Source: Acidobacteriaceae bacterium (GTDB lineage: Bacteria; Acidobacteriota; Terriglobia; Terriglobales; Acidobacteriaceae). Taken from it: DNA of 17,293 nt. The notes under the pieces are model-generated. The model did no database searches and was not told the origin of the DNA. It saw only the letters and a list, made by a program, of their open reading frames with translations. Positions 1-6,465 of the stretch are shown one piece after another (the first letter of the stretch is position 1; every line of letters begins with the position of its first letter). Location: the NCBI GenBank assembly GCA_030039895.1, contig JASHUR010000303.1, forward strand, positions 1 through 17,293, read 5' to 3'. Position numbers and translations under genes: made by a program.

Positions 1-1079
1 TCAGTCACACTCAGCACCCGGCCGCGGACGTGCGCCCCGATCGGGTAGCGCTCCACCGCATCCAGCCACGGATCAGGCGTCAGCTGCTTGAAACCCAGCG
101 AAACCCGCTGCTTGTCCTTATCGAATTTCAATACCTTGACCTGAATTTCATCGCCCACATTTACCAGGTCGCGCGGATGGGTCAGCCGCCCCCACGACAT
201 ATCAGTAATGTGCAGCAGGCCGTCAATACCGCCTAGGTCCACAAACGCACCATAGTCGGTCAGATTCTTCACGGTGCCCGTCAGTATGCTGCCCTCTTCC
301 AGGTGTTCAAGAGTTACCGAACGCTTCGCATTCTGCTCTTCCTCAAGAATCTCCTTACGGGAAACGACAATGTTGCCGCGCTTCTTGTTCAGCTTGATCA
401 CGCGGACTTCAATCGACTGGCCGATGTATGCGTCGAGATTGCGCACTGGGCGAACCTCAAGCTGTGAGCCAGGCAGGAATGCCTTGATGCCGATGTCCAC
501 CGTCAGTCCACCCTTCACGCGGCTCTGGACGATGCCCGTGATTGGCGTTTTGTCATTTGCCGCCTTCTCAATCGTGTCCCACACGCGGTGCCGCAGGGCC
601 TTCTCATAGCTCAGGATGTAGCCGCCCTCAGGGTCCTCCCGCTCAATCACGACCTCGACCGGATCGCCGGCCTTCAGCTTTGGCTGACCCGTGTGGTCCA
701 GCACCTGCTCAATGGGAATCAGCCCTTCGGACTTCATGCCCACGTCCACCACAACATGCTTTTCCGTGAGCTTGATCACGGTTCCCGGCACAACAGCGGT
801 GTCGTCAAAGGATTGCGCAGCAGCTTCGGCTGCCTGCTCGCGGTCGAATGACTCAAGCGCCGCGGCAAAATCTTCCATGCTGCCGAAATCAACGTCCTCA
901 GCGATCTCGGCGCTTGCCTCGGTTACCGGCTCTGCGGGGGTTGCGGAAGTGGCTTCCGGTGTATGAGTGACTTGGTTGGGCGAATCGTTCTGATCCGCTG
1001 CGGCTTCAAGCGTAGGAGTTTCCATTTGGGTGTTCAGAGGTGTGTTCTCGACTTGTTCAGGATTCAGGACATCTGCCAT
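1..1079 (-). CDS. rpsA: 30S ribosomal protein S1 (3' part cut off by the window edge)
   Basis: S1 docks on the 30S subunit and unfolds and holds mRNA during initiation. The 359 visible codons hold S1 (OB-fold) RNA-binding repeats at about residues 95-165, 178-245 and 262-333, and a fourth begins near 348. The third carries the typical signature GTVKNLTDYGAFVDLGG followed by GLLHITDMSW. Residues 1-92 form a long acidic, Ala/Thr/Pro/Glu-rich extension; E. coli S1 has only about 20 residues before its first domain. The first ATG is chosen because GGAG lies 9 nt upstream of it. An internal ATG at 878 (residue 68) would give a more conventional N-terminus but has no such site. The gene lies downstream of mntH on the same strand but has its own promoter, 425 bases away. 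Identification is very secure; the exact start slightly less so. Confidence 0.97.
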   Translation of the reverse strand, partial: MADVLNPEQVENTPLNTQMETPTLEAAADQNDSPNQVTHTPEATSATPAEPVTEASAEIAEDVDFGSMEDFAAALESFDREQAAEAAAQSFDDTAVVPGTVIKLTEKHVVVDVGMKSEGLIPIEQVLDHTGQPKLKAGDPVEVVIEREDPEGGYILSYEKALRHRVWDTIEKAANDKTPITGIVQSRVKGGLTVDIGIKAFLPGSQLEVRPVRNLDAYIGQSIEVRVIKLNKKRGNIVVSRKEILEEEQNAKRSVTLEHLEEGSILTGTVKNLTDYGAFVDLGGIDGLLHITDMSWGRLTHPRDLVNVGDEIQVKVLKFDKDKQRVSLGFKQLTPDPWLDAVERYPIGAHVRGRVLSVT

Positions 1080-1401
1080 AACTGCCAGCTCCGGGATTCT
1101 TTGGTCGGCGGTCCCGCTTGCCGCCCTGCAGAGTCACAAATAATCCCGTGCACGCACACCGGAACTCAGAGACCATGCAGATTTCTTCGCCGGTGCGTTA
1201 GATTCACGGCTGACCCGGGAAGATTCGGGAATCGAAGCCCTTCTCGTCCGGGTCTGCTCAAAGTCTCAAGGAAGAGACGAGGTGTGTGGCCAGTTGAGTG
1301 GCCCGGCACTACGTCGGCCTCCAACAGAGGGCTTCCGGCAGGCGGGATTGAGAGGAGCGGCGATTACAGCTTTGCGCATGAATCCCCAGCGCAAAGGCTA
1401 C
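1080..1401 (-). promoter_or_regulatory. Long structured 5' leader of rpsA
   Basis: If transcription starts just below the promoter at 1408-1437, rpsA mRNA carries about 320 untranslated bases. No ORF in this stretch is recognisable. Three inverted repeats are visible: GGCCA/TGGCC (1288-1292 with 1299-1303, 6-nt loop), GACCCGG/CCGGGTC (1212-1218 with 1248-1254) and CACCGG/CCGGTG (1157-1162 with 1190-1195, extendable by further pairs across a 2-nt bulge). In E. coli, S1 represses its own translation through a folded rpsA leader, so a similar role here is a reasonable inference. No sequence match to a known leader family was recognised. Confidence 0.45.
1089..1092 (-). promoter_or_regulatory. 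Ribosome binding site of rpsA
   Basis: GGAG on the minus strand, 9 nt before the ATG at 1079. It supports the long form of S1 over the internal Met at residue 68. Confidence 0.6.
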
Positions 1402-1407
1402 TCTTAA

Positions 1408-1437
1408 ACTATAGGGCTGCTCGATTGGCAATGTCAA
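1408..1437 (-). promoter_or_regulatory. Sigma-70-type promoter for rpsA
   Basis: The minus strand reads TTGACA (1437-1432), an 18-nt spacer, then TATAGT (1413-1408). This is a perfect -35 hexamer and a 5/6 -10 hexamer. Start of transcription is expected near 1400-1402, leaving a leader of about 320 nt. It is the best bipartite promoter seen in the window, as befits a ribosomal protein gene. Confidence 0.65.
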
Positions 1438-1478
1438 CGAACGTCATCCATCTCGCGGCCATCTCAGCAGATAGCAGA

Positions 1479-1508
1479 GTGACTTTAGGCACCGTCCGTG
1501 CCTATCAC
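1479..1508 (-). terminator. Stem-loop embedded in the end of mntH (terminator-like)
   Basis: TAGGCAC (1486-1492) and GTGCCTA (1498-1504) form a perfect 7-bp stem with a 5-nt loop. GTGA (1479-1482) and TCAC (1505-1508) can extend it across a 3-nt bulge, so the mntH stop codon (1507-1505) lies inside the stem. No T-tract follows on the minus strand, so it is not a textbook intrinsic terminator. It may be a 3'-end stabiliser or part of a factor-dependent terminator. Confidence 0.4.
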
Positions 1509-2806
1509 GTAAAGCTCTGCCACAACAGAATCACGTTCAGCACGGTGATCACGCTCACCGTCAGCCAGCCCAGCCAGTGCGTCCAGCGGTTATCAACAAA
1601 TTGCTTCATCACATCCCGGTTCCCGGTCAGCATCAGCAGGGGGATCAACGCAAACGGCAGCGCAAAACTCAGCACGACCTGCGACAGAATCAGAATCTTC
1701 AGCGGATCAAGCCCGCTCGCAATCACCACCATCGCCGGAATCAGCGTCAGCAGCCGCCTTAGAAAAATGCTGAAGCGAATATGCAGAAAGCCCTCAATAA
1801 TCACCTGTCCGGCCATCGTCCCTACCGTCGACGACGACAAGCCGGAGCACAGCAGCGCAATTGCAAAAATCAACGCCGAGGCAGGCCCCAGCAGCGGCCC
1901 CAGCGTGCGGTGCGCGTCTTCAATCGGATTCATAAGCTCATGCCCGCCGAATACAGCGGCTGCCATCACCACCATGGCGGAGTTCACCAGCCACGCCCCG
2001 TTCATTGCCACAAAAACATCAATCGTCTCGTAGCGCAGGTGCCGCAGCCGAGCCAGATATTTATGCCGCGCTGTCTCTGCCCGCTCCGCGTTTACTCGCG
2101 GCTGCACCAGCGCCGAGTGCAGATACACCACATGCGGCATCACCGTCGCGCCCAGCATGCCCACCGCAATGTACACGCTCTTGCTGTCCAGCCGCGGTAC
2201 CAGCGTGCTGAACGCGATCGCGCTCCAGTCCGGGTGGATCATCAGCATCTCGATCGCATAGCACACGCCGATAATGCACACGAAGCCCATGATCGCCAGT
2301 TCCAGCTTGCGGAAACCCCACAGCTCAAGCAGCAGAATCACAAACACGCATATCGCGGAGAGCACCGCCGCAACCAGCAGAATCTCCGTCTTGCTCCACC
2401 CATACAACAGAAAGCGCGGCCCGAAGAGCAGATAAAACCCCAGCGCCGCCCCCAGAAACTCCGCCAGATCGGTCGCCATCGCCGAAATCTCTGCCGTAAT
2501 CCATAGAAAAATCGTCACCGGACGCGAAAATCGGTCGCGGCAGTTCTGCGGCAGAGTCTTGCCCGTGGCAATGCCCAGCTTGGCCGCCTGGTACTGCACA
2601 AGGATCGCCATCAGGTTCGACCACAGCAGTACCCATAGCAGCTTATAGCCGAACTCGGAACCGCCGGCGAAGTTCGCCGCAAAGTTTCCCGGGTCGATGT
2701 AGGCAATGCTGGCCACAAACGCCGGCCCAAAATACGACCACAGCTCAGACGAGCGCATGCGCGGCAGCAAGCTGGTCCGTTCGGGCCGGGTGGGTGTCGT
2801 AGCCAT
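1505..2806 (-). CDS. mntH: Nramp-family divalent metal transporter (Mn2+/Fe2+)
   Basis: A proton-coupled importer of Mn(II) and other divalent metals in the inner membrane. The 433 residues are strongly hydrophobic throughout, as expected for the 11-12 helices of Nramp proteins. Both signature metal-site motifs are intact: DPGN at residues 38-41 (helix 1; D38 and N41 match the Asp/Asn ligands) and GATVMPH at 219-225 with YLHS after it (helix 6; A220 and M223 match the Ala/Met ligands). The Met ligand supports a transition-metal substrate rather than Mg2+ or Al3+. An in-frame stop lies four codons before the ATG at 2806, so the start is fixed, although no strong ribosome binding site is visible. 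The gene is divergent from purD. The AT-rich repeats upstream are candidate metalloregulator sites. Mn versus Fe preference cannot be read from sequence. Confidence 0.95.
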   Translation of the reverse strand: MATTPTRPERTSLLPRMRSSELWSYFGPAFVASIAYIDPGNFAANFAGGSEFGYKLLWVLLWSNLMAILVQYQAAKLGIATGKTLPQNCRDRFSRPVTIFLWITAEISAMATDLAEFLGAALGFYLLFGPRFLLYGWSKTEILLVAAVLSAICVFVILLLELWGFRKLELAIMGFVCIIGVCYAIEMLMIHPDWSAIAFSTLVPRLDSKSVYIAVGMLGATVMPHVVYLHSALVQPRVNAERAETARHKYLARLRHLRYETIDVFVAMNGAWLVNSAMVVMAAAVFGGHELMNPIEDAHRTLGPLLGPASALIFAIALLCSGLSSSTVGTMAGQVIIEGFLHIRFSIFLRRLLTLIPAMVVIASGLDPLKILILSQVVLSFALPFALIPLLMLTGNRDVMKQFVDNRWTHWLGWLTVSVITVLNVILLWQSFT

Positions 2807-2825
2807 AGCTGGATACTAGTGTAAA

Positions 2826-2866
2826 CTATGGTTAATACAGATGATTAAATTCTGGTTAGTATAAGC
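2826..2866 (-). promoter_or_regulatory. AT-rich repeats upstream of mntH, candidate metal-responsive operator
   Basis: An AT-rich island in GC-rich surroundings, 20-60 bases before the mntH start. It holds an inverted repeat TTAAT-7nt-ATTAA (2832-2848) and two direct copies of TGGTTA (2829-2834 and 2853-2858, 24 nt apart). The minus strand also contains TATACT near 2860, a possible -10 hexamer without a convincing -35. nramp genes are commonly repressed by MntR/DtxR- or Fur-type proteins. These repeats do not exactly match any consensus I know, so operator function is inference. Confidence 0.4.
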
Positions 2867-3032
2867 GCCAATAAGGCATCCTTCGCCCGGCGAATATCTG
2901 TATCCCGCCCATCGGGCACGCCGCGCAAAACTATCGCCCGAGCGGTCAGTCCTCGCCTGGACGGCGAGTCCTGCTGTAGCCTTGCCGTAGGCCGTTTCAT
3001 TCGACCCTTTCACTCAGGAGTGCGCAGAAGCA
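2867..3032 (+). other. purD upstream region with a small hairpin
   Basis: No ORF of note and no clear -35/-10 pair for purD was found. CTCGCC (2952-2957) and GGCGAG (2963-2968) form a perfect 6-bp stem with a 5-nt loop, about 65 bases before the purD ATG. AGGAG at about 3017-3021 is the likely Shine-Dalgarno sequence, 11-12 nt before the ATG. Confidence 0.35.
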
Positions 3033-4304
3033 ATGAAGGTTCTTGTCATCGGTGCGGGCGGACGCGAACACGCCCTGGTGTGGGCGCTCAGGAAATCCCC
3101 TCGCATAACAGAGATCGTCTGCGCGCCCGGTAACGGAGGCATCGCCTCCATCGCGCGCTCGGTCCCCGCCAACCTCAAGGACCTCAACGACCTGCTCCGT
3201 GTCGTCTCCGCGGAAACCCCCGACCTCACCGTTGTCGGGCCTGAGCTGCCGCTCTCGCTCGGCCTGGTCGACGAGCTCCGCCGCCGCGGACTCGCTGTCT
3301 TTGGCCCCACTCAGGCCGCCGCCATGCTTGAGACCAGCAAGGCCTTCGCCAAGCGCTTCATGCAGCGCCACAACATCCCCACAGCCCACTACGCCGTCTG
3401 CGCCGGGCAAAAGGAAGCCCTCGACTCGCTCCACCTTTTCCATTTTCCTGTCGTCGTCAAGGCCGACGGCCTGGCCTCCGGCAAAGGCGTCCTCATCTGC
3501 GAGAACAAAGCCGAGGCCGAACACGCCATCGAAGGCCTCTTCAACGGCAAGCTGCTGGGCAGTGCGGAAACCACCGTCATCCTCGAAGACTTCCTCAAAG
3601 GCGAGGAGCTGTCCTTCCTCGTGCTCTCAGACGGCAAGCACGCCACGCCGCTCGTTCCCGCGCAGGACCACAAACGCCTTGGCGAGGGCGACGTCGGCCC
3701 CAACACGGGCGGCATGGGCGTCTATTCGACTGACGCCATGCTCGACGCCACCATGCGCGACTGGATCCTCCACCACATCGCCCAGCCCACCATCGACGGC
3801 ATGGCCGCCGAAGACACGCCCTTCACCGGCGTCCTCTATATCGGGCTCATGATGACCGCGCGCGGCCCTATGGTGCTCGAGTACAACGCCCGCTTCGGCG
3901 ACCCGGAAACCCAGGCCATCCTCGTCCGCCTCGAAAGCGACCTTCTCGAAGCTTTGGAGTCATGCGTCGAAGGCCGGCTGAGCGAAACCGAGCTGCGCTG
4001 GAAGCCCGGCGCCTCCGCCTGCGTCGTCGCCGCCTCCGGCGGCTACCCCGGCAGCTACACCAACGGATACAGAATTGCCGGCCTCAGTGAAGCCGCCCAG
4101 GTCCCCGGCATCGTCGTCTTCCACGCCGGAACCGCACTCGTCGACCGCGATATCGTCACCAATGGTGGACGCGTCCTCGCCGTCACCGCCACCGCCGACA
4201 CGCTCCAGGATGCACTCCACCGCGCCTACGATGCCATCGCCAAAATCCACTTTGAAGGCATGTACTACCGCCACGACATCGGCCACCGGGCCCTCAAGAA
4301 ATAG
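3033..4304 (+). CDS. purD: Phosphoribosylamine-glycine ligase (GAR synthetase)
   Basis: It catalyses the second step of de novo purine synthesis: 5-phosphoribosylamine + glycine + ATP gives GAR + ADP + phosphate, in the cytosol. At 423 residues it is the usual length of bacterial PurD. Visible landmarks are the N-terminal GxGGREHAL (residues 7-15), VVGPE (67-71), the ATP-grasp segment VVKADGLASGKGV (141-153), GPNTGGMGVYS (222-232) and NARFGDPETQ (285-294), which carries metal/ATP-binding acidic residues. All family signatures are present, so it should be active. No other pur gene adjoins it: it stands alone between mntH and a broken DUF433 gene. The start has AGGAG about a dozen bases upstream and begins right at the Rossmann-like strand, as in the family. 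Confidence 0.97.
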   Translation: MKVLVIGAGGREHALVWALRKSPRITEIVCAPGNGGIASIARSVPANLKDLNDLLRVVSAETPDLTVVGPELPLSLGLVDELRRRGLAVFGPTQAAAMLETSKAFAKRFMQRHNIPTAHYAVCAGQKEALDSLHLFHFPVVVKADGLASGKGVLICENKAEAEHAIEGLFNGKLLGSAETTVILEDFLKGEELSFLVLSDGKHATPLVPAQDHKRLGEGDVGPNTGGMGVYSTDAMLDATMRDWILHHIAQPTIDGMAAEDTPFTGVLYIGLMMTARGPMVLEYNARFGDPETQAILVRLESDLLEALESCVEGRLSETELRWKPGASACVVAASGGYPGSYTNGYRIAGLSEAAQVPGIVVFHAGTALVDRDIVTNGGRVLAVTATADTLQDALHRAYDAIAKIHFEGMYYRHDIGHRALKK

Positions 4305-4339
4305 TGGCGCAGACCCTGAAATAGAGTCAGAATAACCAC

Positions 4340-4524
4340 ATGCGCATCCCGGACAGGATCGAAATCAAGAACGACGTGATGGGCGGCAAGCCCTGCATCG
4401 CCGGAACGCGAATCCCGTCTACCTCATCCTGCAAATGATGGACGCCGGCGAGCCTGAAGCCGCCATCCTCAACGCCTACCCGCAGCTTTCCCATGCAGAC
4501 ATACAGGCCTGCCTGCAATACTGA
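4340..4524 (+). pseudogene. DUF433-family (antitoxin-like) gene broken by a -1 frameshift
   Basis: DUF433 proteins are small helix-turn-helix-like proteins, often found as VapB-like antitoxins beside PIN-like (DUF5615) toxins. From ATG 4340 the first frame reads MRIPDRIEIKNDVMGG, then KPCIAGTRIP, and stops at 4436. Losing one base near 4417 is the simplest explanation: from there the next frame continues the family pattern exactly, with YLILQMMDAGEPEAAILNAYP then QLSHADIQACLQY and a stop at 4522-4524. The pattern GGKPxIxGTRIPV...G...ILxxYPxLxxxDI is the DUF433 signature. Restored, it would be 61 residues; the family usually runs somewhat longer, so the C-terminus is probably clipped too. No toxin partner is recognisable downstream. 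A sequencing error cannot be excluded. Confidence 0.75.
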
Positions 4525-4868
4525 TTCTGAGTAAGGTCGATCAAAAAATAAAGTTGTCCGAATCGACACAATGGACTCTCGGCAGTGGCAAGATATGCCA
4601 TGACCAATCGTTCTCGACTTCGCCAAGAATTTCACGAAATACGTCAGCTCTACCCGCTATCGTGGCATCACCGGTTCGACCGTGAAGTGGAAAAGTTCTT
4701 TCGGCGCATCTCAAATGAGGATGATGCTGAACTCGAATTTCAGCATGCATCTCCAGCTGGAATCAAAATGCCTTATCCTCGCGAGATTGCTCGAACGGAT
4801 ACCGAAATACGCCGCAAACTCATTGGAACAAGATGCCTATCCACTGCGCGAAGTGGTAGACGCTCGCG
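4525..4868. other. Unassigned stretch between the DUF433 remnant and gatB
   Basis: No recognised gene. An open frame of 95 codons runs 4585-4872 on the plus strand (highly charged, Arg/Glu-rich product) and overlaps the end of convergent gatB by 4 bases. It has no convincing ribosome binding site and no recognised motif. A second plus frame, open from 4604 to beyond 4868, has C/G-rich third positions in its first 30 codons, like real genes here, but no start until 4682. Base composition is more AT-rich and mixed than in neighbouring genes. This fits decayed or transferred coding sequence, possibly the lost partner of the DUF433 gene, but that is inference. Confidence 0.3.
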
Positions 4869-6344
4869 CTAGTTCTCCAGCTTCTTCACCACCAGCTCAT
4901 TCACCAGCGCCGGATTCGCCTGCCCCTTCGACAATCGCATCACCTGGCCCACAAAGAATGCCGCTACCGTCTTCTTGCCCCCGCGATACTGCTCCACCTG
5001 CTTCGGATTCGCCGCAATCACCTCATCGATCATCTTCTCAATCGCGCCCGCGTCGCTGATCTGCTCCGGCTTCTCTCGCTCGTAGACCACCCCGAAGTCC
5101 TCGCCCTTCTCAAAGGCTGCATCGAACAGCTGTTTCAGCTGCTTTGAATTGATCTTGCCGTCATCCAGAAGGTCCGCCGCCTGCGCAATCCCCTTCATCG
5201 AAATCGGAGACTGCTCCAGCTCCAGCCCCCTCGCCTTCAGCCGGCTTGTCAGCTCGCTCTGCACCAGGTTGGCCACACGCTTGGGACTCTTCGCCGCCTT
5301 TGCCGCCGTCTCAAACTGATCGGCAAACTCGCGCGTTGCCGTCAGCGTTGCCGCGTCCTGCTCGGTAATGTCGTACTCGGCAATCATGCGCGCACGCCGC
5401 GTTTCTGGCAGCTCCGGCATCCGCGCGCGAATCTCCGCCTGCCGCTCCGCCGACACAATCAGCGGCGGCAAATCCGGCTCCGGAAAGTAACGGTAGTCGT
5501 GCGCCTGCTCCTTCGAGCGCATGGAATACGTCCGCCCCTCATTCGCATTCCACAGCCGCGTCTCCTGCACCACGCGCCCGCTGCCCTCGATCACTTCGAT
5601 CTGGCGCTCAATCTCATACTCCAGCGCTGCGCGAATAAACCGGAAGCTGTTCACGTTCTTTACTTCCGCCTTGGTGCCGAACTTCTCCTGCCCGCGCAGC
5701 CGCACGCTCACGTTCGCATCGCAGCGCAGCGAGCCCTCCTCCATGTTGCAGTCGCTCACAGCCGTGTACAGCAAAATCTCCTTCAGCCGCGTCAGGTATT
5801 CATATGCCTCATCCGGCGTGCGAATATCCGGCTCGCTCACAATCTCCACCAGCGGAGTCCCGCATCGGTTCAAATCCACATACGTCCGCGTTGCCGAGTC
5901 CGGAAACCCATCATGCAGGCTCTTGCCCGCGTCCTCTTCCATGTGCAGCCGCGTAATCCCAATCCGCTTCGGCCCGTTCGGTGTCGGAACCTCGATCCAC
6001 CCATGCTCGGCCAGCGGCCTGTCGAACTGCGAAATCTGGTACCCCTTCGGCAGGTCCGGATAAAAATAGTTCTTCCGCGCAAAAATTGACCGCTCGCGAA
6101 TCTCGCAGTTGATGGCCATCGCCGCCAGCGTGGCAAACTCAACCGCGCGCTCGTTCAGCACCGGCAGCGCACCGGGCAGTCCCAGGCACACCGGGCAGAT
6201 GTTCGTATTCGGAGTCGAGCCAAAGCGGTTCACACAACCGCAAAACGCCTTCGTCTCAGTCAAGAGCTGCACATGCACTTCAAGACCGATGACGGGTTCG
6301 TATTTGGCTAAAATCTCCGGCGAAAGGCTCAATGCAGTGCTCAT
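4869..6344 (-). CDS. gatB: Aspartyl/glutamyl-tRNA(Asn/Gln) amidotransferase subunit B
   Basis: The tRNA-binding and kinase subunit of GatCAB, which amidates Glu-tRNA(Gln) and/or Asp-tRNA(Asn) in bacteria lacking the cognate synthetases. At 491 residues it is full length. It shows GLEVHVQL (20-27), a zinc-type cysteine set C35, C37, C50 and C53, RLHMEEDAGKS (132-142), VDLNRCGTPLVEIVSEPD (156-173) and EGSLRCDANVSVR (203-215); these make up the cradle domain with the phosphorylation site. The C-terminal helical and YqeY-like tail runs from about 345 to the end (ending VVKKLEN). gatA and gatC are not adjacent, so the complex is encoded at scattered loci. It is divergent from the first kimA with 121 bases between. 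No strong Shine-Dalgarno precedes the ATG at 6344. Confidence 0.97.
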   Translation of the reverse strand: MSTALSLSPEILAKYEPVIGLEVHVQLLTETKAFCGCVNRFGSTPNTNICPVCLGLPGALPVLNERAVEFATLAAMAINCEIRERSIFARKNYFYPDLPKGYQISQFDRPLAEHGWIEVPTPNGPKRIGITRLHMEEDAGKSLHDGFPDSATRTYVDLNRCGTPLVEIVSEPDIRTPDEAYEYLTRLKEILLYTAVSDCNMEEGSLRCDANVSVRLRGQEKFGTKAEVKNVNSFRFIRAALEYEIERQIEVIEGSGRVVQETRLWNANEGRTYSMRSKEQAHDYRYFPEPDLPPLIVSAERQAEIRARMPELPETRRARMIAEYDITEQDAATLTATREFADQFETAAKAAKSPKRVANLVQSELTSRLKARGLELEQSPISMKGIAQAADLLDDGKINSKQLKQLFDAAFEKGEDFGVVYEREKPEQISDAGAIEKMIDEVIAANPKQVEQYRGGKKTVAAFFVGQVMRLSKGQANPALVNELVVKKLEN

Positions 6345-6418
6345 AGCGTGGTTTCAGTTTAGCAAGTCGAGGAATACATCAAAAAGCCGCGAACAAAGCT
6401 CTGGCGTTCGGTAAATCC

Positions 6419-6436
6419 TGCGTTAGCATCGTATGC
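6419..6436 (+). promoter_or_regulatory. Shared upstream motif, copy 1 (before kimA copy 1)
   Basis: TGCGTTAGCATCGTATGC, ending 29 bases before the ATG at 6466. Fifteen of 18 bases match the element before the second copy (8371-8388), including an unbroken GTTAGCATC. Its position fits a -10 region (TAGCAT is 4/6 to TATAAT) or an operator. No good -35 hexamer is visible. The rest of the 6345-6465 gatB/kimA divergent space shows nothing clear. Confidence 0.4.
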
Positions 6437-6465
6437 GGTGAAGATTTTGCTCTGATCGAGTCTGA

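Noticed and set aside
1212..1254. tRNA-like T-arm (GGGCTTCGATTCCC) on the minus strand
   Set aside because: The 5-bp T-stem does not pair and no acceptor, D-arm or anticodon arm surrounds it; it is better explained as part of a leader hairpin.
963..2033. A 356-codon open frame on the plus strand across the rpsA leader and mntH
   Set aside because: Most of it is antisense to the clear Nramp coding sequence and its product shows no family pattern; long antisense frames are common in GC-rich DNA.
6345..6465. A c-di-AMP (ydaO-type) riboswitch upstream of the first kimA, as in B. subtilis
   Set aside because: The gap to divergent gatB is only 121 bases and no multi-helix structure or conserved ydaO core was seen; the gap before the second copy is shorter still.
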